From Tridacna crocea (lineage: Eukaryota > Mollusca > Bivalvia > Cardiida > Cardiidae): a stretch of 64,000 bases of DNA. The position numbers were made by a program, and so were the translations under genes. Under the pieces are notes generated by a model. The model was not told where the DNA came from. It did not search any database and saw only the letters and a program-made list of their open reading frames with translations. This document shows, in pieces, positions 8,898 through 20,176 of this stretch (its first letter is position 1; each line of letters starts with the position of its first letter). Location of the stretch: NCBI GenBank assembly GCA_943736015.1, contig OX031071.1, forward strand, positions 1,738,501-1,802,500. Reading direction: 5' to 3'.

Positions 8898-9728
8898 ATC
8901 ATTTTAAATGTAACCAATACTTTTTTGTAAAAAAAAAAACACAAAATTAATTACTTGATAAATAAATAAAAAAAAAAGAGCTCTTTTTTAAAAAAATGAT
9001 GGAAAGATCAAGAGATGCCAATGAATTAATTGGCATAGACATGAAGAACTACGGCTGCCTTTTGACAAATGCATATTAATTAAGGTCAGTTTACACAAAC
9101 CTTGTTCGCCTTAATAAAAGAACACTGTGAAACTTACAATTACAGTTTTGGGGTCTAAATTCTAGATTAAGAATGCTGTAGGTTTCACTAAAGGTGCTGA
9201 AAATGTTGGTAGCAGCCAAAAGAAAAAGAAAGGTGGTTCTTAAATTGTACTTAAATTGAAATCATACCATTTAAAAGTATGGACGTTAATTTGAAGATGA
9301 CATATTCTTGCAATTTCACGCTTTTAATACTTTTTTTTTTTTGTGGGGGGGAAGAATTTACATCAAACTACAGTACGTTTTTTTTTTCGGTTTTCCCGTG
9401 GCGTAGCCTCTCCGCATAGCAACCAGCATTTTTTCCTTTTTTCCCAGCATGTTTTCTACTCTTCTCAAAACATTTTTTTTTCTGAGTAACATTTTTTCTG
9501 TCCTCTGCAAATGATTTCAATTAATTTTGGACTAGTCTTTGTCCTTCGGTGAGTAGTAAATTCATCGTCTGCAGGTGATCTTTTGAAATTGAAAGGGTAA
9601 AAAAATTGTCGTCGGGGAAATTACTAATGGCTATATAGTCACAACCATCTCACCTGCGACAGCAGTTTAAAAGCAACTTAGTTATAAATACCATAAAGTG
9701 CATTAGATGACCCCCATCAGAATAAACC
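8898..9728. other. No gene; decayed TTAA-A fragment
   Basis: Around 9405-9600 a right-half TTAA-A remnant is visible (CCAGCATTTTTTCC, ATGTTTTCTACTCTTC, GGACTAGTCTTTGTC). The rest is A/T-rich with homopolymer runs. Confidence 0.5.
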
Positions 9729-9944
9729 TTAACCAAACAGTGCCGACTTTTGACGGTCTCGGAAAATAAGCCTTTTGAAAACATTGTGGGAAAAGAAGAA
9801 AATGCTGGTTACCAGCATTTTCTTCTTTTCCCACAATGTTTTCTACCCTTCACAAAACAAATTTTCAGTCACTTTTTATTTTGTCGTCTGCAAATGCTTT
9901 CCATTTAGACAAGTCTAAAATTTTGTCGTTTGGTAATAGGTTAA
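9729..9944 (+). mobile_element. TTAA-A MITE
   Basis: TTAACCAAACAGTGCCGACT at the left lacks the usual CCTTTA. The core is intact with one GGAG to GAAG change compensated on the other arm (TTCTTC). Ends GTTTGGTAATAGGTTAA. Confidence 0.85.
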
Positions 9945-10336
9945 CTAATCAAAACCATCTCATCTACAACGGTAGCATTCAAAAGCAACTTCGTGATAAA
10001 TTTTATAAAGTGCGTTAGATGACCCCTTTAAAACCATTTATGGCACTATTCAACGACACTTAATTTACGACCATTCCGTGTTTCTATCATCAAATATTTA
10101 TTGATATGAAATCGTGTTGTGGTGGGCTTTAATCAAGAGTCAGTTTTGTTTTGATTTTGATTTCGTTCAATTAGTTTATCTGTTTTTACATTTGTGATAA
10201 GCCTCTAGGGAGGGTGTACTCGAGTGCGTTCTTTTGACATAAATAAAGTTGGCAGAATGAAGTTTGAATTCGAAATGCTTTACTTCAAAGATAAAGTGTT
10301 TGCTTTGTATTGTACCTTAGGTTAGAAACAAAAAAG

Positions 10337-10697
10337 TAGTGGACCCGTAATACTTCTAGTGCAGCATGGCATAAAATTTCTTGGCAGTTTATAAAGTCAG
10401 ATTTATACAGAAATAATACTTTTGCACATTTTTAACTGACCAGAAATTCCTTTGATGTCTATCTTGAAATTATTTGCTGATACTTCTGTTAATTTCAGTA
10501 AAGGGAGATAATTATTATGTCACTTTTGTAATGAGAATATAGTGGTTATAGATTTATAAATTATAATTCTAGGAAGGACAAAAAGGGACAAGTGGTTCGT
10601 CGAAAGTAGTACAATGATACTCATTTTTAATCTTAGCAAATTTTGTAGGATAATATTATAGTTGCAATAGTTGTTTTCTATTACGGGTCCACTACGT
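10337..10697. mobile_element. Family E MITE, second end type
   Basis: Ends GTAGTGGACCCGTAATAC and TATTACGGGTCCACTACGTTA, with the same inner blocks as the E copy at 8526. Its right end touches the TTAA-A copy that follows. 9945-10336 shows no recognisable feature. Confidence 0.85.
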
Positions 10698-10924
10698 TAG
10701 CCCTTTACAAAACAATCCTGGTTTTTAAGACCCTGAGATAAAAGCCTTTTGAAAACATCATGGGAAAAGGAGAAAATGCTGGTAACCAGCATTTTCTCCT
10801 TTTCCCACAATGTTTTCTACCCTGCTGGAAACAAATTTCAATTTTTGAGTTATGTTTATTTTGTCGTCTGCAATTGTTCTCAATGTGAATCAGTCTAAAA
10901 TTTTGTCGTTTGGTAAAGAGTTAA
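10697..10924 (+). mobile_element. TTAA-A MITE at the edge of an E element
   Basis: Begins TTAGCCCTTTACAAAACAAT (one change in the TTAA), has an intact core and ends TTTGGTAAAGAGTTAA. Confidence 0.9.
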
Positions 10925-11101
10925 AGTGTCTTGGTTTAGTCTTACTATGGTGATATCCCCCAAATCATGGTTTTTCTACTATGCAGACAGTGTAAGGATT
11001 GTTAATGATATGGTACATATTGCAAAGTCATATACATCTTCATAATGTACCTTTTCAAACCTATACCCAATATGAAACACCCAGAGAGAAAAAGCGAGAA
11101 T

Positions 11102-11200
11102 CAAAGAGAGAGAGAGAGAGAGAGAGAGAGGTCGAAAGAGGTCAAAGAGACAGTCAAAGGGAGAGTCAAAGACAAACAGACAGACAGACAGATAGAATTT
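11102..11200. repeat. (AG)n and (ACAG)n microsatellite
   Basis: An AG run, then GTCAAAGAGA units, then ACAG units. A decayed TTAA-A piece (GGGAAAAGGAGAAAATGCC) follows at 11213-11260. Confidence 0.85.
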
Positions 11201-11362
11201 GAAAACAACCTGGGAAAAGGAGAAAATGCCGGTGGCTAGCGTTTTCTACCCTTCAGGACAAAAATCTTACTCTTTCGAAGGGTACATTTACTTTCTATGG
11301 TCAGCAGATACTTGCACTTTGAACAAGTCTACAACTGTAGTTTTGTTTACGGTGAATTTTAC

Positions 11363-11736
11363 TTAAGGTGTTACCATCCTAACGCTTTTAGCGCAACATG
11401 GGATGAAATTTCTTATTCGTTGATAAATAAGGATTTATACAGATATAATATTTATGCACATTTATAACCCACCAGAAATTCATTTGGTGTCCATCTTGAA
11501 ATTATCTGTTGACATTTTGTAATTTTTCAGAAAAGGGAGGTAGGTAATTATCATCTGCTTATGTAATGAGAAGAGAGTGGCCCTAGATTTATAAACGATA
11601 ATTCTTAGAAAGAAAACATGGAAAAAAGTGGTTTGGTCAAAGTAGTACAATAACACTCATTTTCAATCGTAGCAACTTTTTTGGGATAATATTATAGTGG
11701 AAATAGCTGTTTTCTATAAGAATGGTACCACCTTAA
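11363..11736. mobile_element. Family E MITE
   Basis: Inverted ends TTAAGGTGTTACCATCCTAA and GAATGGTACCACCTTAA with TTAA at both termini and the shared E interior. 11737-12030 shows no clear feature. Confidence 0.8.
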
Positions 11737-12034
11737 ACTGATATTGTTACAGGTAGAACAGTACAATTTTTTCAAAGAAGGAATGAAAATTGCCTGTAAT
11801 CCTGCAGATATTCTAGGACAACTTTTATTGTTTGCGTCATGTTCAATTTTTCGCCCAAAACTGCTTTCACTTTAGACAAGTCTAACTTATTGTTGTCTGG
11901 AAGAAAGTATTTGTTTGGTTGTTAGTACTACATACAGTGAACCTATCCATGCCTTTCTAGATTTTCTACTGCTAAGACTTTGCAAGTATTATTCCAAAGC
12001 CACAAGTTGCTCTCCCACTTAACCGTCGTCGAAA

Positions 12035-12112
12035 CAATGATAGGCAGTGAGTGAGGAATGAATCTTGTCGTACGACAGGGTTCATTCCTCACGCACCGCC
12101 TATCATTGCCAA
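12035..12112. repeat. Palindrome
   Basis: GATAGGCAGTGAGTGAGGAA pairs with TTCCTCACGCACCGCCTATC around CTTGTCGTACGACAGG. The sequence resembles the body of SINE family 2 (AGGAATGAATCCTGT), so it may be a folded pair of SINE fragments. Confidence 0.6.
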
Positions 12113-12312
12113 TTTTCGGAAAGAAGTTGGCCGAGCTAGAAATTCGACTCACCGATCACTAGTGTCAGATCATGATAGCTACCTACTATGGAGACTTAGC
12201 GCTGAAATAATGATCAGTAATGAGGAGGGGGCCCTGTCCCTACGACTTTCATCAAACCAAGGAAGGACACTGGCCTAGCTGGGATCAAACCCTAGCCTTA
12301 TGTCCTGCACAT

Positions 12313-12840
12313 TAATAGTTGTACGGTCAGGTGACAGGGGACTTGGAAACTTGTTCACGGCTTTGGTGAATCATGCCGTCCCGACCTGAAGGCGAGTTTC
12401 CAAGTCCACTGCCACCTGACCGTACAACAAATTTATTTTACCGTAAAATTTTACCATTTCAACGTTTGTTGAGCGATTTTTTTTTTCTTTCTGTTTAAAA
12501 AAATGGGTGCGCTGACGAAGTAAAATTTCCTTTCTGAGTACCCCAATTCAATGAAAACTGACGTCGCTGGGAAATGACGTCACTGAAACCTTGGTTATAC
12601 GTGCTAAAACGTGCAGCTTGGCGCATCATCTTTGTGTCAATCTTGATCGACGCCGCCTCTTTGGATGTTGTGTTACTTTAATCATGTATGCTTGGTTCCC
12701 GAAAGGGAAACTGCTTCTACGTTGGTTTTGCCAGGGTACATGATATATATGTTCGTGGGCATATTATCCAATCAGATTACGAGAAATTTCTTTGCGGTAT
12801 AATAATACCTGCTGCGTTGCGGGAGCTCGACCGGTAACAA
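12313..12840 (+). repeat. Composite repeat I, direct copy
   Basis: A foldback (GTTGTACGGTCAGGTG ... CACCTGACCGTACAAC, with ACTTGGAAACTTGTTCACGG) is followed by a 400-bp body containing GAAAACTGACGTCGCTGG, GCCAGGGTACATGATATATA and ATCCAATCAGATTACGAG. The same order occurs inverted at 20640-21145. The boundaries are approximate. 12841-13035 has nothing recognisable. Confidence 0.65.
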
Positions 12841-13035
12841 GTAAAAACAGCACTAAGGAACATTGAGTTCGTTTTAAGTGCGTCAATAGAATAACTCAAT
12901 AGGATGATGAATTGAAGATTAGATACGGTTGAAAGGGCGAAAATAAAACTGCTTGATTAGAAGTTTTAATTACAAGACTCTTTCAATATGAATCCACTCG
13001 GGGACTGATAATGCGAATTCACCAACCGATTTACC

Positions 13036-13273
13036 TTAATCATGTACCAAACGATAAGAATTTAGAAATTCCAAATTAAAAGTATTTGCAGACAAAGAAT
13101 TCAATGTGCAGGAAATAACTAGATTCGTCTTTCAGGTATTCAGGTAGGGTAGAAAAAATTGTAGGAAAAGGAGAAAATACTGGTTTCCAGCATTTTGTCC
13201 TTTTCCCTCAAAGTTTTCAAAAGTCTTCTTTCTTAGAGTTATGAAAACCGAGGATTGTTGGGTAAAGGGTTAA
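13036..13273 (-). mobile_element. TTAA-A MITE
   Basis: TTAATCATGTACCAAACGAT at the left, GGTAAAGGGTTAA at the right. The core has several unpaired changes (GAAAATACTGGTTTCCAGC). Confidence 0.8.
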
Positions 13274-13332
13274 ACGAATACAATGTAAAAGATGTAATAA
13301 TTGTAAATCCTTGCAAATTTACAGAGTTTTCT

Positions 13333-13562
13333 TTAAACCTTTCCTAAACAACAAATTTTAGATTCTACCACACTGAGAGTTCGTAGACGACAAACTCAAG
13401 AATGTACAAAATTAATGAGCCTTAGGTATCTGATAGTGTAGAAAACATTGTGGGAAAAGGAGAAAATGCTGGTTTCCAGCATTTTCTCCTTTTCCCTCAA
13501 TGTTTTCAAAAGTCTCCTTTTTTAGGGTCCTAAAAGCCAGGGATTGTATAGGAAACAGTTAA
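13333..13562 (-). mobile_element. TTAA-A MITE
   Basis: TTAAACCTTTCCTAAACAAC at the left and GGAAACAGTTAA at the right. The core is nearly intact, with the centre changed to TGGTTTCCA. 13563-14030 holds one more right-end scrap (about 13640-13680) and no gene. Confidence 0.85.
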
Positions 13563-14030
13563 AAGATCTATGAAGATTTTCATAATCAACTAAAAACTTC
13601 AAAATAATTCCAAAATGATAACCATTGAATTAAAGGTGGCAGGTCGTGAAAACTAAGGATTGTTTAATAAAGAGCTTAAACGAATACTATGTAAAAAGGT
13701 GAAAGCAAAAACATTGACAGCCCTTGAAAAGAAAAAATTAAAATGAGGGAAATATTGTTAAATATCGTAACCGGAATGAAAAATTGCTTACATCGATTGA
13801 CTTAAATATTATCCCAAGAACTGTCCTCACAAATCAAACACTGCGCACTATTTGCCGATAGATTTCAATCTAATGTATCACGGGAACGCCTTTGAAAGTA
13901 GTTCCGTCCTTAATGACGTCATAGTTACAGAATCAATTAGTGTTTGTTCATTAACAAAATAGCTGATGATATTTCCATTTTGATTTTTTTTTTTCTCGGA
14001 CAACAAATTACAGACTCATTGGACTTTAAT

Positions 14031-14500
14031 TTAACCTTTTATGGCACAATCCAGTGTAATACAGACACTAAAGAAGAAACCTTCGAAAACATTGTGGGAA
14101 AAGTAGAAAATGCTGGTAACCATTTTCTCCTTTTTTCCCCCACAATGTTTTCTATCCATTCATATAGAAAGAAAAAAAAATGTAATTTAAGAGATATAGT
14201 TATCATTTGTAATGATCAACAGGCCCTGAATTTTGATAAAATCAATGGTGTCCATGGTTGTGAGGTTGAGGGTCGGCTTCGTAACCATAAGGTCCTGAGT
14301 TCGATACCCAGGAGCAGGTGTCAACTTTGGGATTTTTCACTGGCCCACACATTCGGCACGAGTACTGGTGTAGTTCCCAGGAAGCAGAATCGAGAGAGAT
14401 TAGTATAAGTTGTAAGAACTTGTTTCTCAATCGATGTAAAATAAAAATGTTTAAACTAAACCATGAATTCAATATTTTGTCTTTTGATAAAGAAATAACA
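14031..14500 (+). mobile_element. TTAA-A MITE interrupted by a SINE
   Basis: Starts TTAACCTTTTATGGCACAAT with a core that has lost part of one arm. The right portion is separated by the SINE at 14228-14450 and then resumes as CAATATTTTGTCTTTTGATA. The terminal TTAA is not recovered. Confidence 0.6.
14228..14450 (+). mobile_element. SINE, family 3
   Basis: A head with a tRNA-like B box (GAGTTCGATACCC), a body with CAACTTTGGGATTTTTCACT and GTGTAGTTCCCAGGAAGC, and an A-rich tail after TCAATCGATGTAAAAT. An inverted sister copy lies at 21935-22130. Confidence 0.65.
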
Positions 14501-14852
14501 GAATCTAGTAACTGCGAAATAAGTGCAAATGTCACTCAGTTGAATACATTGTGGTAAAAGATGACATGCAGGTCACCAGACTTTAAGATTTTTTCCCAAT
14601 GTCTTTTTGAAGGCCTTACGCGGGCCTTTTTAGAGGAAAAAAAGCTGGTTTGTATGGAAAAGAGTTGACTCTATGAGTTCCGAATAGATCAAATAACCTT
14701 GCTCTGTAAGTTGACCAAGATATTGCGATTTGAAAACCTGATGGAAATAAAGAACGGACTGTGCTGATCAAATACTAGCATAAATCCACCAATATCTGTA
14801 CCATCTGATCTTAACCCAAGCTTTTTACCGAAAAAGCCAAACAAACAAATGA

Positions 14853-15079
14853 TTAACCTTTTACCACACAAAAACTTTTTAGCCTTGTCCAAATTGAAAG
14901 CATTTGCAGACGACAATTTCAATGTCGTTCAGATAGTGCAATTTTTCCTTAATGGGGTAAAAACATTTTGTAAAAAGGAGAAAATGCTGGCTACAAAATG
15001 CTCCTTTTTCCACAATGTTTTCAAAAGGCTTCTTTCCCAGGGGCGTTAAAAAGTCGTCATTGTGTGGCAAGGGGTTTAA
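14853..15079 (-). mobile_element. TTAA-A MITE
   Basis: TTAACCTTTTACCACACAAA at the left and TGTGTGGCAAGGGGTTTAA at the right. The core is partly decayed (TGCTGGCTACAAAATGC). A more decayed piece lies just upstream at 14530-14668. Confidence 0.8.
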
Positions 15080-15235
15080 AAAAGAAGATCAAAAGGGAAA
15101 ACACGATATCAATTTAGCATTAATTATTAATACAAATCGAGTAATTTATTACACAGTGGGTATTCAAAAACTTTTAATGGTATAAATATGGAATAAATGC
15201 ACCTTAATGATTTATCTTTGACCCGCTAAGTAAAT

Positions 15236-15642
15236 CAACCCTTTACCAAACAATCCCTGGATTGAAGGAGCCTTTTGAAAACATCGTGGGAAAAGGAGAA
15301 AATGCTGGTAACCAGCATTTTCTCCTTTTCCCACAATGTTTTCTACCCTGCTTGGAAATAAATTTTGATTTTTGAGTTACGTTTCTTTTGTCGTCTGCAA
15401 ATGTTTTCAATTTGGACCCTTTGCTAAATAACCCCTGGTTTTTAGGACCCTGAGATAGGAGCCTTTTGAAAACATTGTGGGAAAGGGAGAAAATGCTGGT
15501 AACCAGCATTTTCTCCTTTTCCCACAATGTTTTCTACCCTGCTTGGAAACAAATTTTGATTTTTGAGTTACGTTTCTTTTGTCGTCTGCAAATGTTTTCA
15601 ATTTGGACGAGTCCAACATTTTGTGGTTTTGTAAAGAGTTAA
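15236..15642 (+). mobile_element. Tandem pair of TTAA-A MITEs
   Basis: Two copies lie head to tail. The first runs from CAACCCTTTACCAAACAATC to CAATTTGGA, where it loses its last 45 bp or so and joins directly to CCCTTTGCTAAATAACCCC of the second, which ends GTAAAGAGTTAA. Both cores are intact. Confidence 0.85.
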
Positions 15643-15723
15643 ATGAAATTTTACAGCCAAAAGTAAAATCCCTAGTAATACTATTTCAGACTTTTTTTTT
15701 GGTGAATGAAAAATCTCCATATC

Positions 15724-15833
15724 GGACAGTGTAGATCAAAGATCAGACTGCACGTTCTGTGCAGTCTGATCTTGATCTTCACTGTCCGCAAAAGGTCAAC
15801 GCGTGTCGCTTAGCAACCAAAGGGTTAAGCATG
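15724..15833. mobile_element. TTAA-C hairpin element
   Basis: The hairpin CGGACAGTGTAGATCAAAG ... CTTGATCTTCACTGTCCGC is followed by a spacer and AACCAAAGGGTTAA. The right end resembles the other TTAA families. Confidence 0.7.
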
Positions 15834-15984
15834 GTTATGAACAAAGAACCAGTACTTGACAGCAAACAAAGAAATGAAACCGAAAGTTATAAGATTATTG
15901 TCTGTTCCGCCTTTTTTCTTATTTGCTAAAACAAGGAAAAAAGTAGATATTTTATGATCACAAAACTGTTCTCTTTACTGTGTT

Positions 15985-16205
15985 CAAAATAAAAGAAAAC
16001 ATTATGGGAAAAAGAGAAAATGCTGCTTTTCAGCATTTTCTCTTTTTCCGACAATGTTTCTAAAAGCCATCAAACTCAGGTTTCTAGAAACATGGGATTA
16101 TTTTGTTAAAAGCTAAAGACAAATTCTAGCATTTCTGCATTTTTCGTCAGCAAATCATCTTCAAAATGGACTTTGAATTTTTTCCTTTTGGTAAAGCGTA
16201 AATCA
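15985..16205. mobile_element. TTAA-A MITE, decayed
   Basis: The core is recognisable (GAGAAAATGCTGCTTTTCAG) but the flanks combine left and right subterminal blocks, suggesting a rearranged copy. 16206-16479 has nothing clear. Confidence 0.6.
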
Positions 16206-16479
16206 AAAAAATCATGTGATGTGGGAAATTGTAGTTTTACTTTGGTTTTCTTTTCTAGTGAATAGTTTCATTATGTTTTAACTTAATTTTTCTTTTTTCA
16301 CATCTATATCTTCAGATATATTTATCTATCACTTTCATATTTTTCTTCAATAATCCCATTTAGAAAGTTGAGAGTTTGATAAACAGTTGAGGCAGACAGT
16401 GCGTTTTACAAAGGTCAGGAATTATTATTCTTGTTTTTCTTTTAATATTTGCTACTCTTACGAACATGAAAGTTCACAA

Positions 16480-16890
16480 AAAACCGCATAGCCGAAATAC
16501 GAACCGCCTCTGGTGGGATTCGAACCCGTGGCGGACAAATATTCTCGTTTATCTGGATTTAAATAATCAATATCATAACCGCTGAGCTTAAGTGATATCT
16601 CCCTAAAGCATTCGTTAGTTATTGTATTTAACCCTTTACCAAACAATCCCTGGTTTTTACGACCCTGAGGTAGAAGCCTTTTGAAAACATTGTGGGAAAA
16701 GGAGAAAATGCTGGTAACCAGCATTTTCTCCTTTTCCCACAATGTTTTCTACCCTGCTGGAAACTAATTTCAAATTTTCAGTCACTTTTGCTTTGTCGTC
16801 TGCAAGTGCTTTCAATTTGGACAAGTCTAGAATGTTGTCGTTTGGTAACGAGTTAAATCGGGACGAAGCCATGCATAAAGAAGTTGTCTC
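16480..16890 (-). mobile_element. SINE family 1, split by a MITE
   Basis: An inverted SINE family 1 copy (GGATTCGAACCC for the B box, GATATCTCCC, ATTGTATTTAA) breaks off at TTAA and resumes after the MITE with TTAAATCGGGACGAAGCCAT. Joining the two pieces with one TTAA restores the sequence seen at 4985 and 5685. Confidence 0.85.
16628..16856 (+). mobile_element. TTAA-A MITE with a proven TTAA target duplication
   Basis: A full-length 229-bp copy flanked by TTAA on both sides, inserted in a SINE whose uninterrupted relatives contain a single TTAA at that point. A TTAA target duplication is the hallmark of piggyBac-type transposition. No transposase is present in the window. Confidence 0.92.
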
Positions 16891-17009
16891 TAGACTGGTG
16901 TCAGTCCGTTAAATAGAGCCATTTTCATTAAAACAAAATCATCAAGTAAAACTGCAAAACGAAATCTCTGTGTTCTTAATGTTCTGATGCCTGTATTTCA
17001 GAAGAAGGG

Positions 17010-17745
17010 CAATTCTAACATGACACGCGACTTTGGCTCTATAAACACAGTGCAAGGAAAGCGTGGTAAAACCTGCGACAATCCACGCAGAGTGACGTCA
17101 TTCTACATCGAGTGACATCATTCAGTGAGTGTGTTTAAGAAATAATCTTCTTTCTATCGTGGTATATCGTTCAATAAACCACAGTTGTGAGTTATGAGGC
17201 ACAATAAATAATCCACGAGGGCGATAGCCCGAGTGGGTTATTCATTGCGCCTCATAACTCACAACGTGGTTTATTGAACGATATACCACGATAGAAAGAA
17301 GATTATTTCGATTCTAACATGGCCAGTTCTTAATGAGAGGAAAACAAGTTCAAACTGAGAGTAAAAACGCGGATGAAGATTATGTTCCATTGAATAACTC
17401 ACTCATTGAATGACGTCACTCTACATGGATTGTCGCAGATTTTACCACGTTTTCCTTGCCCTGTGTTTATAGAGCCAAAGTCGCGTGTCATGTTAGAATA
17501 TTCAATGAAACATAATCTTCATCCGCGTTTTTACTCCAAGTTTGAACTTGTTTTCCTTTCACTGAGAATTGGCAATGTTAGAATCGAAATAATCTTCTTT
17601 CTATCGAGGTATATCGTTCAATAAACCACGTTGTGAGTTATGAGGCGCAATGAATATCGCCCTCGTGGATTATTTATTGTGCCTCATAACTCACAACTGT
17701 GGTTTATTGAACGATATACCACGATAGAAAGAAGATTATTTCTTA
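17010..17745. mobile_element. Family L element, two hairpins in series
   Basis: ATTCTAACATGACACGCGAC at 17016 and its inverse GTCGCGTGTCATGTTAGAAT at 17480 enclose one long hairpin. A second hairpin with the same arms (CTTCTTTCTATCG...GGT) follows to 17745. It looks like a tandem or nested pair. Confidence 0.75.
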
Positions 17746-17804
17746 AGTAACACCACATATTTCTGTGAGTTGATGTAGTTGTGTACCTTGTTTATTAGGA
17801 TGAC

Positions 17805-18174
17805 TTAACGTAGTGGACCCGTAATAGAAATCAGCTATTTCCACTATAATATTATCCTAGAAAATTTGTTAAGATTAAGAATGAGTATTATTGTGTTACT
17901 TTTACCGAGCCAGTTTTTCCTTTTAGTTCTTCCTAGAATTATCATTTATAAATCTAAAACCACTATATTTTTATTATAAATGGATATGATAATTACCTCC
18001 CTTTTCTAGAAACTAACAAGAGTATCAACAAATAATTTCGAGATAGAAATCAAAGGAATTCCTGGTCGGTTAAAAATGTGCAAAAGTATTATATCTGTAT
18101 AAATCTGTCTTTATCAACTGTCAAGAAATTTTATGCCATGCTGCACTAGGCTTATTACGGGTCCACTACCTTAA
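17805..18174. mobile_element. Family E MITE
   Basis: TTAACGTAGTGGACCCGTAA and TTACGGGTCCACTACCTTAA ends with TTAA at both termini and the standard E interior. Confidence 0.88.
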
Positions 18175-19130
18175 ATGCAGGGCCTGAATGCCAGGCTAGA
18201 GTTGTCTCCCGTAACATTACCAATATGACTGGTCAACTTAGATAACTAATGCATCAAACGGTCATTAACTAGGATATATAGTTTTGTTTCCTTTTGAGAA
18301 AAAAAAGGGTATTTAACATGTAATGTGCTAAGCGCGAATTTATGGAGTTTGCAGATATTATAGATCAATATCAGACTGTAGCAAACGTCTTCATTGTCCT
18401 TATACGGCAACGCTGTTTTTCTCTACTTTTACGATTTCTAAATCGTAAATATCTTTTCTTTTTTTTTACTGGCTTGAAATCTCTAGAGACATTAATCTAT
18501 TTAGCAGACCAAGGAATAAATGATTTGGTAGCTTTTTCAAACATCAAATGATATCATGTATAAAAATCTGAAAATTTGATGAACTATCAAGAAAGACTAT
18601 TCTTTTAAGAAGTTTTACGTACACTGTTCATATATATTCGACATAGATGGTTCAAATGATTTGGTGAAATTTAATTTATCTAAAATCGGTGGATCAAGAT
18701 AAGAAGTTTTGAAAGTGTAATACATAGGATTTTGACTTTAGTTTTCTTTAAATGGAATTTGAGAGAGAAAATTTTGCCTTTGTTTCCTTTTGCAAAATTG
18801 ATATATTTACTTTCTAGTAATAAAAGATCTAATAATTTTGGGATTATTATCATTATTATCATTCCTAACAAAATATAGTCGGATTCGTAAAAGAAAAGAA
18901 ATGGTCAAGGAAAAAGACTAGGGCTTTTTTTTCTTAGCAGAAATTAAGATATTTTGTTCTCTATTGCACTTTATCACTGTTAGGTCAAACAAATAGATAT
19001 CATTTGTTCGATTTAATTGTAAGTCGTTCGATAAAAAAATCAAAAGGTCGACTTATACTTCAGATCGATAAGTACTGTTTTTAGCTTGAAGATAAATATA
19101 TATTTTTCTTGTTTCATTTTTAACATCAAT
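18175..19130. other. No feature seen
   Basis: AT-rich unique-looking sequence. The short ORFs are not recognisable, and no hairpin element is evident. Confidence 0.5.
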
Positions 19131-19335
19131 CCCTTACCAAACAATCCCTTTTTTTACGATCCTGAGATAGTAACTTTTTTAAAACATTGTGGGAAAAGGA
19201 GAAAATGCCAGTAACCAGCATTTTCTCCTTTTCTCACAATGTTTTCTACCTTGCTGGAAAAACAAATGAGTTACGTTTATTTTGTTGTCTGCAAGTGCTT
19301 TTAATTTGGAACAGTTTAAAAATTCGTAAAGTATT
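19131..19335 (+). mobile_element. TTAA-A MITE, right end eroded
   Basis: CAATCCCTTACCAAACAATC at the left and a near-intact core (one arm reads GCCAGTAACC). The right end decays after AATTCGTAAAG. 19336-20077 is AT-rich, with an ATT/ATC microsatellite near 19970-20030, and holds the presumed SLC13 promoter without recognisable elements. Confidence 0.75.
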
Positions 19336-20077
19336 CACTTTCAAAGAGTTCGATTTTGTTTTATCAAAACATCAATATTCGTGTATAGAAAGGTGAAAGT
19401 TCGATAAGCGGTAATGAAAAAGAAGCCCGGTTTACTTTAATGACATAAGGATAATTATCTCTCCAATATTGATACAATGAAACAATATAATCAATTATAG
19501 AATTAAAACAGTAAATAAATGAAATGATAAATAACACTGATAAAGAATAAAAGCCATTTTCAAGAGATATCGATGATTTGATGCATAACACAAGAAATGA
19601 ACCAATCAATAAAATGTTCCAAACAAAATCAATATGTTAATTCAATCAAAGTGTTGAGAACACTGAGGTGGTATTCGTCAAGGGAGCCATTGTGTAGATT
19701 TAATAATTTAAAAGAAAACGAGAAATATAATCAAATATTAGATATCGGTGGCCTCACCAAGTGTATTTTAAAACGCCATTTCCAGTAATTTACCTTAACG
19801 CTATCGAAAATTTCATTTGCCTGAGAAAAATGAGTTTATTTTGGTTTATCTATTTATTTTGCACAAAATACGATACCTGGCCTTCAAAATTCATTATTGA
19901 ACTCATAGTGGTATTGTCTTCGACAAATACCACAAAAATCCTCCTCCTTCCACTACTACTACGACTACTAATTATTATCATCATTATTATTATCATCCTC
20001 ATTATCACTATCATCATCAAATCATTGTGTTTTAATATCAGATTGTATAAGAAGCTGAATCGTCACAGCAAACGGAC

Positions 20078-20176
20078 ATGTCCTTGATGAAAGATCTTGC
20101 CGCCATTCGGAATATCTTAATTGTGTTCCTAACTCCAATACTATTCTCTCCCTTGGTTTTAACTGTTCCAGGAAAG
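20078..20176 (+). CDS. SLC13 exon 1 (residues 1-33)
   Basis: MSLMKDLAAIRNILIVFLTP, then ILFSPLVLTVPGK, ending in phase 0 before GTAAGA. It gives the cytosolic start and first hydrophobic segment. Confidence 0.85.

Noticed and set aside
19761..20087. 108-codon frame with an isoleucine run before SLC13
   Set aside because: The run is an ATT/ATC microsatellite, and the frame overlaps the true SLC13 start out of frame.
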